Positions 1 to 9,505 of a stretch of 64,000 nt of DNA are shown one piece after another. The notes beneath the pieces are model-generated. The model made no database searches and had not been told where the DNA came from. It was given only the letters and a program-made list of their open reading frames with translations. This DNA comes from Novipirellula caenicola (lineage in GTDB: Bacteria > Planctomycetota > Planctomycetia > Pirellulales > Pirellulaceae). Numbering within the stretch: position 1 is the stretch's first letter; every line of letters begins with the position of its first letter. Position numbers and translations under genes: made by a program. Where the stretch lies: assembly GCF_039545035.1 (NCBI RefSeq), contig NZ_BAABRO010000005.1, positions 124,001-188,000 of the forward strand, written 5' to 3'.

Positions 1-1
1 G

Positions 2-1507
2 ATTGCCGAAGCGATCGCCTACCAAGAACAGCTGCAACAATCACTGCAGGCCAAGATTGCCGAAATCGCTCGACTCGAAGACGAGATGAGCGAACTCGCA
101 CCGCTGCAGAGCGTCGTCGCAGGCAAACAGAGCGAACTTGTTCAACTGCAACAACGGCTATCGAGCACCCTGATCGACCTCGAGCGTCAAACCGAAACGC
201 TGCAAAGCCAAGAAAACGAAATCAGCCAACTTCAACAGCAACTGCTCGCCGCGGGCACGGCGACGGAAGAGCTCGAGCAAACCCAATCCGAACTGACGCA
301 AACCAAGGCGGAACTGGAACAATCCGCGACGGCACTTGCAGAAACGCAAACCGTACTGAGTCAACGTCAACAAGAACTGGAACAAACTCATTCGCAACTC
401 TCAGAAACCGTGCAGTTGTTGAACGAATTGAAATCCGAAAAAGAACAGAGCGGAATCGAGATTCAGCAATTGGCCAGCGAACTCAGCCAGACTCAGGCTC
501 GGTTAAGTAGTAGCCAAGACGAATTGGATCAAACGAAATCGAAGTTGATTGAAACCACACTGCGGCTGGACGAATTGAAGTCGGAACGGGAACACCACGT
601 TGCCGAGATCCAACAGCTCAACGCGATCCGAGAACAAACGGCCGCGATGTTAGAGCAGGCCAACGCCAAGTCAAACCAAAGCAAGACGCTGCTCGAGCAG
701 CACAAGTCACAGCTTGATCAGGCGAAGGTCCAAATCGAACAATCCTCGGACCGAATCAAACGGCTCGCCGACGAGAACAGCCAACTGCGTGGTTCGATTC
801 GACCACGCCAGGCTGAATTCGAGCAGATGCAGTCTCAGTTTGCTGACCTGCAGCGATCAGCTGAAGAATTGGTTTTTGCGAAGCAAACCATCGTGGAGCT
901 TCAGCATGAAATCGCGGCGTTTGAAAAAACGAAGCACGAACTTGTGCAGCAAAGCGAACGTTGGCAACAAGAGGCCGAGACGTCCGCTTCGATTCGCGAG
1001 AAACTGCAAATCACCCAAGGACAACTCGAAGAACTTCGCCGCGTCAATGAAGAACGCCGTGAAGAGATCGCCGCTCAAAGCGACCAACTCGATTCGCTAA
1101 AGAGCCAACTGAAGGACTTCAGCCAACTGCGACATCAATTCGAAGATGTACAGCAGCAGCTTGATGAAACGCGGGAACAGCGAAGCGAAATCCAAGTGAC
1201 GATCGACAAGCAACAAACGACGATCCAAGAACTGCAAGATCAACTTGAACAATCCGAGCAGCTTCGCCCCGAAAACGATGCATTGCAAACCCAGATCACG
1301 GACCTGCGTGAACATCTCAGCCGAGTGACGGCGGAACTCGAAGACAGTCTCGATGCGAATGCCAAGGCGAGCACTCGAATTCGCGATCTCGAAGGCGAGC
1401 TACACGAGCATGCTGAAAAGATTCGCGAACTGCGACGTGCACGCGTTGCGGCGACCGAAATCCAGCGGCCGATGAACGCCGACGACGATGTCAAACGAGC
1501 GGCATGA
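2..1507 (+). CDS. Coiled-coil protein, 5' end outside the window
   Basis: The reading frame is open from the first bases of the window, so the start lies upstream and only the last ~500 residues are seen. Almost the whole stretch is a Gln/Glu/Leu-rich heptad pattern with recurring blocks such as LEQTQSELTQTKAELEQ and LNELKSEKEQ, which indicates a long alpha-helical coiled coil. There is no ATPase motif, transmembrane segment or catalytic motif in the visible part. The tail (IRELRRARVAA) is basic. It resembles the rod of SMC-like or filament proteins, but low-complexity coiled coils match many unrelated proteins, so no function is assigned. It converges on the amidohydrolase gene with a 20-base gap. 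Confidence 0.8.
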   Translation: MAEAIAYQEQLQQSLQAKIAEIARLEDEMSELAPLQSVVAGKQSELVQLQQRLSSTLIDLERQTETLQSQENEISQLQQQLLAAGTATEELEQTQSELTQTKAELEQSATALAETQTVLSQRQQELEQTHSQLSETVQLLNELKSEKEQSGIEIQQLASELSQTQARLSSSQDELDQTKSKLIETTLRLDELKSEREHHVAEIQQLNAIREQTAAMLEQANAKSNQSKTLLEQHKSQLDQAKVQIEQSSDRIKRLADENSQLRGSIRPRQAEFEQMQSQFADLQRSAEELVFAKQTIVELQHEIAAFEKTKHELVQQSERWQQEAETSASIREKLQITQGQLEELRRVNEERREEIAAQSDQLDSLKSQLKDFSQLRHQFEDVQQQLDETREQRSEIQVTIDKQQTTIQELQDQLEQSEQLRPENDALQTQITDLREHLSRVTAELEDSLDANAKASTRIRDLEGELHEHAEKIRELRRARVAATEIQRPMNADDDVKRAA

Positions 1508-1527
1508 TCCAGTGGCGAACGCCCCCA

Positions 1528-2724
1528 TCAAAGCCCGGGCTGTAGCGGTTGCTCAGCCATGTCTCGGTACACACCCTGCAACGTATTGGCCGTGGTAGGA
1601 ATCAGATTGAACTGAGGCAACGAACCGGGCTGCAATCGTCCCTGTTTTGACCTGCCCATTGCATTGGCTCCATTGATGGTCCCCATACCGAGCACCTTTT
1701 CGGGATCGATGTCGGGACGATGCTTTAGCAAAAACTGAACCTCTCGCCAAAGATTCAAATCAGGATTACTGGCTCGCGAATCGGTTCCTAGGGCGACGCG
1801 AATCCCGCGGGCCAACATCTCGCCGACCGGATGCGGCTTGTATCGGAAAAAGTGATGCGTCCGCGGACAATAGACAACACTTAGCGATGGATGCTTGGCG
1901 ATTTGCTCGATTTCGCTTGGCTGAAAATCGTTGCCATGCACGAGCAAACCATGCGGCACCTTGGCCAGCAGATCGATCAACCAACGAAACGGTTGATCGT
2001 CCCATGGGAACAGCGATGCATCCCAAACTCCCAATTGCCGAAGCGTCTCGGCAAACGGTCCTGACCCGCCACAGAGCAACTCTCGTTCGGCAGGCGATTC
2101 GGCAACATGCATCGCCAATGGACGTTGACTTTCACACGCCAATTGGACACATCGCTGGATCAGCGGTCGAGAGGTCGAATAGGGTGCATGCGGACTGATT
2201 GCACCACGGGGCTGGGTTTGAACATGATGCTCGGTGAGCTCAAACCGCTCGTTGCCGCGTTGTGTTGACAACCCGATCGTCTCGGCGAACGTGACGAGTT
2301 CTGGGAAAGGGGCTTGTTGCTGAGAACCATCCGGTATCGGGTATTCGCTCGGAAGCGTGGCGATTTCGCCGACAAGCCCGACTCCGGATTCGGACGATTC
2401 TTTCAAGCCTTTGATAATGGCGTAAGCTTTTGCTGCAACCGTGGTGGATTGACGCGCGGCGATGACTTTGCCGACCCATTGGTACAGTTCTATGCCGGGT
2501 TCGCCAATCGGAGTCTCGCAATCCGAAAATTCGAGGTGCGTGTGGGCGTTGACCAATTTCGGCAGCAACGCGACATCGCCGAGATCCTCGGCATCCGCAG
2601 GCGGCGGTCCCTGTCCCACCTCGACGATCTGTTGACGATCCATGCGAACCCATCCACCATGAATAGGCGGATGCGAAATGGGAAAGATCCAACGTGCTGC
2701 GAAGGCACGCGTGTTAGCTGTCAT
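1528..2724 (-). CDS. Amidohydrolase (aminofutalosine deaminase / cytosine deaminase-like)
   Basis: A 398-residue metal-dependent amidohydrolase of the TIM-barrel superfamily. The metal ligands are visible in order: HTH (H61, H63) in LPKLVNAHTHLEFS, a mid-barrel His in the ISPHAPYSTS block, HVAES, and the Asp of LGTDSRASN near the C-terminus. The NAHTHLEFS and SPHAPYS blocks fit deaminases that act on S-adenosylhomocysteine or aminodeoxyfutalosine (menaquinone pathway) better than dihydroorotases. No other menaquinone gene is nearby, so the substrate is not settled. Its ATG overlaps the divergent DNA glycosylase ATG by two bases, so both promoters must lie inside the opposite coding region or the true starts lie further in. 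Confidence 0.85.
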   Translation of the reverse strand: MTANTRAFAARWIFPISHPPIHGGWVRMDRQQIVEVGQGPPPADAEDLGDVALLPKLVNAHTHLEFSDCETPIGEPGIELYQWVGKVIAARQSTTVAAKAYAIIKGLKESSESGVGLVGEIATLPSEYPIPDGSQQQAPFPELVTFAETIGLSTQRGNERFELTEHHVQTQPRGAISPHAPYSTSRPLIQRCVQLACESQRPLAMHVAESPAERELLCGGSGPFAETLRQLGVWDASLFPWDDQPFRWLIDLLAKVPHGLLVHGNDFQPSEIEQIAKHPSLSVVYCPRTHHFFRYKPHPVGEMLARGIRVALGTDSRASNPDLNLWREVQFLLKHRPDIDPEKVLGMGTINGANAMGRSKQGRLQPGSLPQFNLIPTTANTLQGVYRDMAEQPLQPGL

Positions 2725-3340
2725 GAAAAAATTGCCACTTCAAAAAAACCGTTTAACTCGCGAATTTTATGCGAGGCCGACTGAAATCGTCGCTCGAGAA
2801 TTGCTTGGCAAATGCCTAATGCGACGTACGAATCAGCAATGGGTCGGTGGGATCATTGTGGAAACGGAAGCCTATTTAGCCGACAGCGATGCTGCCAGCC
2901 ATAGTGCACGCGGGAAGACCCGAAGCAACGCGTCGATGTTTTCGGCCGCCGGCACATTGTACGTTTATCCCATTCATGCGAAATACTGTATGAATGCCGT
3001 CACCGAAAGCTCCGGTCGTGGCAGTGCGGTATTGATCCGCGCGATCCAACCTGTGTGGGGAATCGAACAAATGCAAAGCAACCGTCAAACGCAAGACCTG
3101 AAACGTTTGACTCGCGGCCCCGCGATGCTTTGCCAGGCGATTGCGGTGGACCGCAGTGATGATGGCATCGACTTGACGACCGACCGAAACATCTTGATTG
3201 CCCCCCCGAGAACTCCATCGCCTGCGGCCGACATCCATGCCACGCCACGCATTGGGATCAGCAAGGCGATCGACGAGCGTTTGCGTTTCTTCTATCGCGG
3301 CAACCCTTTCGTCAGTGGGCCCAAGCGAGATCATCTGTGA
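2723..3340 (+). CDS. DNA-3-methyladenine glycosylase (AAG/MPG family)
   Basis: A 205-residue monofunctional DNA glycosylase that removes alkylated purines in base excision repair. The family signature is clear: LTREFYARPTEIVARELLGKCL at the N-terminus, the catalytic Glu in VETEAYL (E49), a SHSARGKT-like stretch, and GTLYVYPIHAKYCMN, which matches the human AAG active-site strand. Length is normal for bacterial members. An in-frame ATG at 2678 would add 15 residues; 2723 is preferred because the family begins near LTREFY. The 3' end is three bases from the convergent pncA gene. Function is confident; the start is less so because of the overlap with the divergent neighbour. Confidence 0.9.
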   Translation: MKKLPLQKNRLTREFYARPTEIVARELLGKCLMRRTNQQWVGGIIVETEAYLADSDAASHSARGKTRSNASMFSAAGTLYVYPIHAKYCMNAVTESSGRGSAVLIRAIQPVWGIEQMQSNRQTQDLKRLTRGPAMLCQAIAVDRSDDGIDLTTDRNILIAPPRTPSPAADIHATPRIGISKAIDERLRFFYRGNPFVSGPKRDHL

Positions 3341-3343
3341 TGC

Positions 3344-3973
3344 CTAAGAAAAGATTTCATTACTGTGGATGATTTGCACGCCCGCCGCCTGCATTTGATC
3401 GATCGCTTCATCCACCTGAATCGGATCTTGACTGACGCTACGGCATCCATCGATCAGCAGGAACGTCTCAAAATTTAGCATCACGGCATCCAGCGCCGTG
3501 AACTTGACGCAATAGTCGGTCGCCAACCCCATGACAAACAGACGCTCGATTTGATGTTCACGAAGATAGTCATGGAGTCCGGTGGCGTGTTTGTGACCAT
3601 TGTCAAAGAACCCGCTATAGGAATCCATCGCAGCGTCAGTCCCTTTTCGAAAAATGGCAACGTCACAGCGGATCTCCAGTGCATCGGCGAACGCCGCACC
3701 CTCGGATAGCTGAATACAGTGATCGGGCCACAACACTTGATCGACATCGCCTACTTTCACGACATCACCGACGTGACGTCCTGGATGATTACTGACGAAG
3801 CTCGAGTGGTTCGGGGGATGCCAATCCTGGGTCACGATCACGTTGTCGAATTCAGGCACACATCGATTAGCCACCGGAATCACCTCGTCACCCTTGGCGA
3901 CCGCCAAGGCACCTCCCGGCAAAAAGTCGTTTTGAATATCGACAAGGATCAACGCTTCACGCTTAGATCTCAA
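3344..3973 (-). CDS. pncA: Nicotinamidase PncA
   Basis: A 209-residue isochorismatase-fold amidase that converts nicotinamide to nicotinate for NAD salvage. The catalytic triad is present as D12 ([12 protein letters not shown]), K110 ([13 protein letters not shown]) and C155 (GLATDYCV); the metal site is D50, H52 and H56 in [18 protein letters not shown] is also typical of nicotinamidases. It is the last gene of a three-gene minus-strand operon and its start overlaps the end of the upstream nrtR gene by 11 bases, consistent with translational coupling. Its product is the substrate of PncB, the first gene of the same operon. Confidence 0.95.
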   Translation of the reverse strand: MRSKREALILVDIQNDFLPGGALAVAKGDEVIPVANRCVPEFDNVIVTQDWHPPNHSSFVSNHPGRHVGDVVKVGDVDQVLWPDHCIQLSEGAAFADALEIRCDVAIFRKGTDAAMDSYSGFFDNGHKHATGLHDYLREHQIERLFVMGLATDYCVKFTALDAVMLNFETFLLIDGCRSVSQDPIQVDEAIDQMQAAGVQIIHSNEIFS

Positions 3974-4652
3974 AATGGAACCCTTCCTTTAGACGCTGCT
4001 GATACTTGCGACGGTTGAATCGATACAAGCGAGCCGCGCGGTGTGATACGTTCTGCTCGAACTCGTCAAGCTCTTCTAACACATCCATGTTTAGCATCTT
4101 TTTGCGAAAGTTTCGCTTGTCGATCTCACGATCCAAAATGATTTCATAAAGCCGCTGCAAATCTCGCAGGGGAAATTTACGCGGCAGCAATTCGAATCCA
4201 ATCGGCTGGTACTGCACTTTGCTACGAATTCGATCATGCGCCATGGCTAAAATCTGCTGATGATCAAATCCTAATTCGGGCAGCGAATCGACCGCAAACC
4301 AATCGGCATCGGCTGCGTCGTCCGCATGTTGGGGGCGATAATCCGCTTGCCGAACCAGCGCCATGTAGGCTACCGAGACGACACGTCCGCGGGGATCCCG
4401 ATCGACGCTGCCAAACGTATACAACTGCTCGATGAATAGATTCTTGATTCCCGTTTCCTCCTGCAGTTCACGACGAGCGGCATCGTCAAGCGCTTCGTCC
4501 ATGTCAACAAAACCGCCCGGAATCGCCCATTGCCCTTGAAACGGAGGATTTGCACGCTGGATCAACAACACATTCAACGAGCAATCGCTCAGCCCAAAGA
4601 CCACGCAATCCACCGTCAATGCGGGACGTGGATGTTCGTAGGTGTACGACAT
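3963..4652 (-). CDS. nrtR: NrtR-type Nudix transcriptional regulator of NAD metabolism
   Basis: A 229-residue protein with an N-terminal Nudix domain (about residues 8-140) and a C-terminal winged-helix part containing [19 protein letters not shown], the arrangement of NrtR regulators, which sense ADP-ribose and repress NAD-salvage genes. Unlike many NrtR proteins, the Nudix box is complete: G47, E53, then REL-EE-GI at 61-69 fits GX5EX7REUXEEXGU, so it may still hydrolyse ADP-ribose. It sits between pncB (24-base gap) and pncA (11-base overlap), and a 21-base inverted repeat lies just before pncB. It could alternatively be a plain ADP-ribose pyrophosphatase, but the C-terminal domain and context favour a regulator. 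Confidence 0.85.
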   Translation of the reverse strand: MSYTYEHPRPALTVDCVVFGLSDCSLNVLLIQRANPPFQGQWAIPGGFVDMDEALDDAARRELQEETGIKNLFIEQLYTFGSVDRDPRGRVVSVAYMALVRQADYRPQHADDAADADWFAVDSLPELGFDHQQILAMAHDRIRSKVQYQPIGFELLPRKFPLRDLQRLYEIILDREIDKRNFRKKMLNMDVLEELDEFEQNVSHRAARLYRFNRRKYQQRLKEGFHFEI

Positions 4653-4676
4653 ACAAGATCTCTTCGTAAAAAAACC

Positions 4677-6158
4677 CTACCCATGAAACGGCGATGCCGT
4701 CGCAATCAGTCTGCGTTTTGTTTCAAATAACTGCACATCCAATCCGGTTGGATAGACCGCCGGCTCAACCAATTGACGCACGTCATCGGAAAACATGGCC
4801 AACTGTTTCTTTGTTCGCTGGCGAATCTGATGAATCGTTGGCCATTGGCCCACTCGGCTACCACCACGAAGCACAGGAACCAGCAAGTCTTCGCTTTGCC
4901 AATCCCCTTCGAATTCATCTTCGTCAAAAAGATGCATCTCGTCGCTGCCGATTGGCACCATGCGAGGCGAGGTTGCTGTTCCATCACGGATGTCGTAGAT
5001 AACGTCGGCGACGGCTTGATCCGCGTTGCGATATCGCCGCACTTGCTGGATCCCTGGATTCGATGTCTTGACCGACTGCTCGGACAACTTCACACGGTCG
5101 TGCCATTGCCCATCCGAATCGACGATCGCAGATAATTTATAGACGCCGCCCAGTGCAGGCTGCTCATAGCCGGTGACCAGTCGCGTGCCGACGCCCCAAA
5201 TATCGATCTTAGCTCCATCACGTTTTAGCCGTTGGATTTGGTGTTCATCCAAATCGTTGCTGGCCACAATCTTGGCATCCGGCAATCCCGCGGCGTCTAA
5301 CATCGCACGCGTTCTTTGGCTCAGCGCGACCATGTCGCCCGAATCCAATCGCACCCCAATCATTTCATGTCCCTGCTTTCGCAATTCCATCGCCACCAAA
5401 ATGGCATTGGCGACTCCGTGCACCGTGTCATAGGTGTCGACAAGAAAGATGCAATTGTTCGGCATGACGCTCGCGTAGGCCGCGAATGCCTCGTGTTCTC
5501 CGTCGAAGGACATGACCCAGCTGTGAGCATGAGTTCCTTTGACGGGAATGTCGTAACACTTTCCCGCCAACACGTTGCTAGTCGCATGACATCCACCGAT
5601 ATACGCCGCACGCGAAGCGGTCATCGCACCGTCGTTCCCTTGCGCTCGACGAAGCCCGAACTCGAGCACCGTATCGTCGCCAGCCGCCTGACACACCCGT
5701 GCGGCACGCGTGGCGATCAAGGTCGGGAAATTGATGCAGTTCAACAGCAACGTTTCGAGAATCTGGCATTGCAAAATCGAACCCTGAACTCGCAGCAGCG
5801 GTTCATTCGCAAAGACCACGGTCCCCTCAGGCACCGCGTCAATGTCGCAGCTCAACCGCAGTTCGCTCAAATAGCGAAGAAACGGTTCCGCAAAGAGTGG
5901 CTGATGATCATTGCCACGAAGCGTCTTGAGATATGCGATGTCATCGGCAGTGAAACGAAACTCGTCGAGCGTTTCCATCAGCGGCCCCAATCCCGCCATG
6001 ATCGCGTAGCCACCGCTAAACGGATGAGAGCGAAAGAACAAATGGAAAACCGCGTTGCGTTCGTGCCGCTGTGTCTTCCAATAGCCATACGCCATCGTCA
6101 GTTGATAAAGATCCGTCAGCAGTGCTAACGATCCGTCACCGCGAAAGGTTTCGCCCAT
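4677..6158 (-). CDS. pncB: Nicotinate phosphoribosyltransferase PncB
   Basis: A 493-residue enzyme that makes nicotinate mononucleotide from nicotinate and PRPP, the entry of the Preiss-Handler route. Family features include the N-terminal [23 protein letters not shown] around 166-173, and [11 protein letters not shown] (208-218), which holds the His phosphorylated during ATP-coupled catalysis. Length suits the long bacterial NAPRTase type. It is the first gene of pncB-nrtR-pncA. The ATG is preceded by a purine-rich stretch (GAGATAAGAG on the coding strand), and the likely NrtR operator begins 14 bases upstream, placed so that bound repressor would block transcription or early elongation. Confidence 0.95.
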   Translation of the reverse strand: MGETFRGDGSLALLTDLYQLTMAYGYWKTQRHERNAVFHLFFRSHPFSGGYAIMAGLGPLMETLDEFRFTADDIAYLKTLRGNDHQPLFAEPFLRYLSELRLSCDIDAVPEGTVVFANEPLLRVQGSILQCQILETLLLNCINFPTLIATRAARVCQAAGDDTVLEFGLRRAQGNDGAMTASRAAYIGGCHATSNVLAGKCYDIPVKGTHAHSWVMSFDGEHEAFAAYASVMPNNCIFLVDTYDTVHGVANAILVAMELRKQGHEMIGVRLDSGDMVALSQRTRAMLDAAGLPDAKIVASNDLDEHQIQRLKRDGAKIDIWGVGTRLVTGYEQPALGGVYKLSAIVDSDGQWHDRVKLSEQSVKTSNPGIQQVRRYRNADQAVADVIYDIRDGTATSPRMVPIGSDEMHLFDEDEFEGDWQSEDLLVPVLRGGSRVGQWPTIHQIRQRTKKQLAMFSDDVRQLVEPAVYPTGLDVQLFETKRRLIATASPFHG

Positions 6159-6171
6159 GCTCTTATCTCAG

Positions 6172-6192
6172 TTAGTGTTCGCAATACACTAA
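6172..6192. promoter_or_regulatory. Probable NrtR operator upstream of pncB
   Basis: A perfect 7-base inverted repeat, TTAGTGT (6172-6178) and ACACTAA (6186-6192), is separated by 7 bases, giving a 21-base palindromic site. It lies 14-34 bases before the pncB ATG, in the only intergenic region of an operon that encodes an NrtR-type regulator. Total size and position suit a dimeric repressor site. The assignment to NrtR is inferred from context. Confidence 0.65.
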
Positions 6193-6506
6193 GAATAGAC
6201 GTTGGAAGGTCCTTGCGGGTTCACGATTCTCAGCAGTCGCCTAAGAAGTGAACCTTTTTTCTAGCCTTGAGCATCCTGGTGACGTCGCGGCGGCCACCTC
6301 GCAAAACGACGATTTCCCCGAGGATGAGGCGTGTTTCCCGTCGCCCCATCAACACACACCCTGCAGGGGGGCCAAGCACACGAAACACGCGAAGACAAGA
6401 AAAATCTTACAAATTTAACGCCTGCTGGAGGATTGCGCACTAGGTTTCCAGTAGAGCCGGAATCCTTGCTTTGTGAACCGGCAACGTCCTTTTGTCTTTG
6501 ATAGCC
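6193..6506. other. Divergent intergenic region between pncB and the tad-like genes
   Basis: Together with the operator this makes a 348-base gap. It must hold the pncB promoter (minus) and the promoter for the TadE/TadG genes (plus). An A+T-rich patch near 6405-6420 (TTACAAATTTAACG) is the best visual candidate for part of the plus-strand promoter, but no convincing -35/-10 pair or RNA element could be assigned. Confidence 0.4.
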
Positions 6507-6980
6507 ATGTTTAAACGATGCACCTCCGAAACTCGCCCGCCACGTCGCGGTCGGCTGGGAATGCGACGGCGCCCACGCCGCGGCGTTGCCTCGGTTGAAT
6601 TTGCTGTATGCATCCCAGTGCTGCTCGTCCTGACGCTGGGCACGATCGATCTTTGTTCGATGCTGTTTCTGCGTGAATCGATCACGCTTGCCGCCTACGA
6701 AGGCGCTCGCCGCGGTGTCGGCCGAGGCTACACCAACAGCGATGCAACGAGTCGCGTGATCGAATTCTTGGACCAACGCAACATCCAACACAACGGCAGT
6801 GCCTCGGTCACCTTTAGTTCGCCTGGATTCGACAACGCCGACACGCTGGAAAACGTGACCATCACGGTCACGGTTCCATGTGCTGGCAATCTATTGGTTG
6901 CCTCGAGCATGTTTGACGATATGACGATGACCACCAGCGTCACGATGCGCAAAGAATACCAGAACCTCGGAAAAAAATAG
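6507..6980 (+). CDS. TadE-like pseudopilin/envelope protein
   Basis: A ~157-residue protein with a basic N-terminus (RRGRLGMRRRPRRG) followed by VASVEFAVCIPVLLVLTLGTIDLCSMLFL, the TadE signature: a conserved Glu five to six residues into a single hydrophobic helix. The rest looks extracytoplasmic. TadE-like proteins belong to Tad/Flp pilus systems, but no ATPase, secretin or Flp pilin gene is present here. ATG 6507 was chosen; an in-frame TTG at 6492 is less likely. It is the first of three co-oriented related genes, followed after 46 bases by a second TadE-like gene. Confidence 0.8.
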   Translation: MFKRCTSETRPPRRGRLGMRRRPRRGVASVEFAVCIPVLLVLTLGTIDLCSMLFLRESITLAAYEGARRGVGRGYTNSDATSRVIEFLDQRNIQHNGSASVTFSSPGFDNADTLENVTITVTVPCAGNLLVASSMFDDMTMTTSVTMRKEYQNLGKK

Positions 6981-7026
6981 ACGTCACGCCAAGCCTCCCT
7001 TCAATTTTTCAATCGCACTTGTTTTC

Positions 7027-7470
7027 ATGAAACGCCACCGAATTCGAACCGCTCCCCAACGTCGCGGACCGCGTCAAAAACGCGATGGTGCTGCGATGGT
7101 GGAATTTGCAATCGTGGCGAATCTGATGTTTGTCATGATCTTTACCTGCATGGAATTTGCGAGGATGAACATGGCTCGCAACTTGGCGCAGGACGCTGCC
7201 TACTATGCCGCCCGTACCGCGATGGTTCCGGGAGCCACGCGTGAGGAAGCCGTGGCGGAGGCCGATCGTATTATGGGTTCGCTGCTTGATGACAGCGGCT
7301 ACGACGTTACCGTCAGCAACGTCACTTTTGACGCGCCCACGATTACCGTCACGGTCAGCGTGGATCTGCAGGCGATTGCGATGTTCACGCCGATGTTCTT
7401 ACCCAATACAACGATCGAAACCCAAGCGGTTATGAAAACGGAGCGTTACGAAGGGTTCTATGAACAATAA
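7027..7470 (+). CDS. Second TadE-like protein
   Basis: A 147-residue protein with a basic start (MKRHRIRTAPQRRG) and then GAAMVEFAIVANLMFVMIFTCMEFARM, again the TadE pattern with Glu near the start of a single membrane helix. The remainder is Val/Thr-rich and probably beta-stranded outside the membrane (VTVSNVTFDAPTITVTVSV). It is similar in plan to the preceding protein, so the two look like paralogous minor pseudopilins. It lies between the first TadE-like gene and a TadG-like gene, all on the plus strand with short gaps, which suggests one transcript. Confidence 0.8.
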   Translation: MKRHRIRTAPQRRGPRQKRDGAAMVEFAIVANLMFVMIFTCMEFARMNMARNLAQDAAYYAARTAMVPGATREEAVAEADRIMGSLLDDSGYDVTVSNVTFDAPTITVTVSVDLQAIAMFTPMFLPNTTIETQAVMKTERYEGFYEQ

Positions 7471-7541
7471 CGCTTCGCAACACCGACGCCATTGATTGAG
7501 TTAATTCCCACACACCTATCGTTTCTCGCTGCGATCATCCC

Positions 7542-8888
7542 ATGACCACACGATTTTCTCATCGCACCGTTTCAACCATCTTCGCCGCCTCGATTGCACG
7601 ATCGCATCGACAACGACGCGGAAACGTCTTCGCGCTGATGGCGCTGATCCTGCCCGTGTTGGCACTGCTTGCGGCGTTCTGTATCAATAGCGCGCAGATG
7701 CAACTGAACCGCACCGAATTGATGGTCGCTACTGATGCGGCCGCGCGTGCCGGAGGCCGTGCATTTAGCGAACACCAAACGGTCGAAGCCGCAAAAATGG
7801 CCGCAGTTGCAACTGCGGCGTTGAACAACGTGGACGGACAACCGCTGCAGATTCGCAGCGAAGATTCCGCTAACGAGATTGAATTCGGCATCACCACGCA
7901 GCCCAACGGCTTAACCGGCCGCTACGAATTCCAAAAACTACCCACGGCAGCCGTGCAAAGCGGGGCGTTGATCGCCAGTGCCGTTCGTGTCAACGGACGT
8001 CGTGACACAGGATCGCTGTCGGGTCGTGTGCCATTTGTCATCCCTGGCATACTCAACGCAAGCGACTTTGGTCCTCGGCAAGAATCGGTGGCCATGCAGG
8101 TCGACCGCGATATTTCGTTGATCTTGGATCGCAGTGGATCGATGGTTCCGAACTTAAATTTTGATTGGCCAGAGGGAATGGATCCTAACTCTGACTTGGC
8201 CAAAGAAGCTGCGGTGGCAGCCGGTGTGATGACCAAAACGGTGACAACCAAAGGCAACAAAAATGGAAAAGGGAACGGAAAAGTAAAGACCACGACGAGC
8301 TATGACTATGCCGCGGGCTACAACCAAATGACCTATTACCAATGGGTTTGGCAAGACCTTTTCAACCTGCCCGATTGCCCGATGCAGCCGTGGCAGGAAC
8401 TGGTGATCGCAGTGGATGCATTCTTGAACGTGCTGGACACCACGGTCCAAGAGGAACAAGTCTCGGTGGCTAGTTATGCCTCGGATGCCTCGCTAGACGT
8501 TTGGTTGGTCAAAAATTTCAGCGAAATCCGGACCACGGTCGATGCGATCAATCCCGGTGGAAACACGGCGATCGGAGACGGAATGCAAGCGGGGATCCAA
8601 GCATTATTGGATTCCGCCGCACGTCCCTACGCCGCCAAGACGATGGTCGTGATGACCGATGGCAACCATAACCGCGGCACCGATCCGCTAACAGTGGCAA
8701 ACTACTTTGCATCGAACTATCCGCTGACCATTCACACCGTCACGTTTGGCAGTGGTGCAAACCAAAAACGAATGCAACAAGTCGCTGCGGCCGGAGGTGG
8801 TAAACATTATCACGCCGATAACGGTGAACAGCTCGTTGCGATCTTCGAAGAGATTGCAAATAACCTACCCACCATTTTGACGAAATAA
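7542..8888 (+). CDS. TadG-like membrane protein with von Willebrand factor A domain
   Basis: A 448-residue protein. Residues ~25-55 (RRGNVFALMALILPVLALLAAFCIN) form the TadG/Flp-type membrane helix, followed by a pseudopilin-like segment with DAAARAGGRA. A VWA domain runs from about residue 188 to the end, with a full MIDAS motif (D196-R-S-G-S) and a later TDGNHNRG segment. A low-complexity Lys/Gly/Asn insert (TTKGNKNGKGNGKVKTTT) interrupts the VWA region. It probably acts at the cell envelope with the two TadE-like proteins. VWA domains bind ligands through a divalent metal; the ligand cannot be deduced. Confidence 0.85.
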   Translation: MTTRFSHRTVSTIFAASIARSHRQRRGNVFALMALILPVLALLAAFCINSAQMQLNRTELMVATDAAARAGGRAFSEHQTVEAAKMAAVATAALNNVDGQPLQIRSEDSANEIEFGITTQPNGLTGRYEFQKLPTAAVQSGALIASAVRVNGRRDTGSLSGRVPFVIPGILNASDFGPRQESVAMQVDRDISLILDRSGSMVPNLNFDWPEGMDPNSDLAKEAAVAAGVMTKTVTTKGNKNGKGNGKVKTTTSYDYAAGYNQMTYYQWVWQDLFNLPDCPMQPWQELVIAVDAFLNVLDTTVQEEQVSVASYASDASLDVWLVKNFSEIRTTVDAINPGGNTAIGDGMQAGIQALLDSAARPYAAKTMVVMTDGNHNRGTDPLTVANYFASNYPLTIHTVTFGSGANQKRMQQVAAAGGGKHYHADNGEQLVAIFEEIANNLPTILTK

Positions 8889-8933
8889 CCTGCGACAATA
8901 TCGCGATCACTGTCGCCTCTGGTGCAGCAAAAC

Positions 8934-9398
8934 ATGACCCCCGAAACGATCGAAACGACCTCGCTCCCGGCTCTCGAGAAACGACCTCCCATGCGTTGGA
9001 TATGGCTGTCCATCGCGGTATCAAGTGGCATCCTTGTTTGGGCGTTCACGATTCCCATGCGGCATTCGCAAGACGCGAACGTCGCCTCGATCGACGAGAA
9101 CATGGCCACCGCGACCGTGTCCTATCCACGTGATCCGTCACTCGACCAAGCACGCCGGTCCGAACAATATGTCGCCATGGCGTTGGAGATGGACCGCAAA
9201 TTGATGAAGCTACAGCGAGCCAAGGACGCACGTCCTCCGCTGGCGTCGCTGCCGGGCGAAGAGGAAGCACTGCAGTACCAAGAAAACTACCGCAATTGGA
9301 TGCTCGACGAAATCGAACGATTGGCGGACGCCCCGGAAGATTCGCCCGAATGGGAGTTTCGCCAGCAGTTGGTCCAGTCGCTCGACGCCCCGCAGTAA
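8934..9398 (+). CDS. Hypothetical single-pass membrane protein
   Basis: A ~154-residue protein not recognised as a family. Residues ~20-40 (MRWIWLSIAVSSGILVWAFTI) form one membrane segment, and the rest is charged and predicted outside or periplasmic, with a Met/Leu/Glu-rich helical part (YVAMALEMDRKLMKLQRAKDARPP). An ATG at 8934 was chosen; a GTG at 8922 in the same frame is possible. It follows the TadG-like gene by 45 bases on the same strand, so it may belong to the same transcription unit. Confidence 0.6.
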   Translation: MTPETIETTSLPALEKRPPMRWIWLSIAVSSGILVWAFTIPMRHSQDANVASIDENMATATVSYPRDPSLDQARRSEQYVAMALEMDRKLMKLQRAKDARPPLASLPGEEEALQYQENYRNWMLDEIERLADAPEDSPEWEFRQQLVQSLDAPQ

Positions 9399-9505
9399 CC
9401 CGGCTCGCGACGACGTCTCAGGCAATCCGCCGTTGTCGCCGATTTTCTTGATTATCATATGAGCGTGTCGCCCGGCGTTCATCCTGCAATCCACCTACGG
9501 TCCAC

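Noticed and set aside
5316-6128. Long plus-strand frame inside pncB
   Set aside because: Antisense shadow of a well-supported enzyme; basic, low-complexity composition and no motif.
6261-6791. 176-codon minus-strand frame overlapping the first TadE-like gene
   Set aside because: No motif, shadow of the TadE frame and of the intergenic region.
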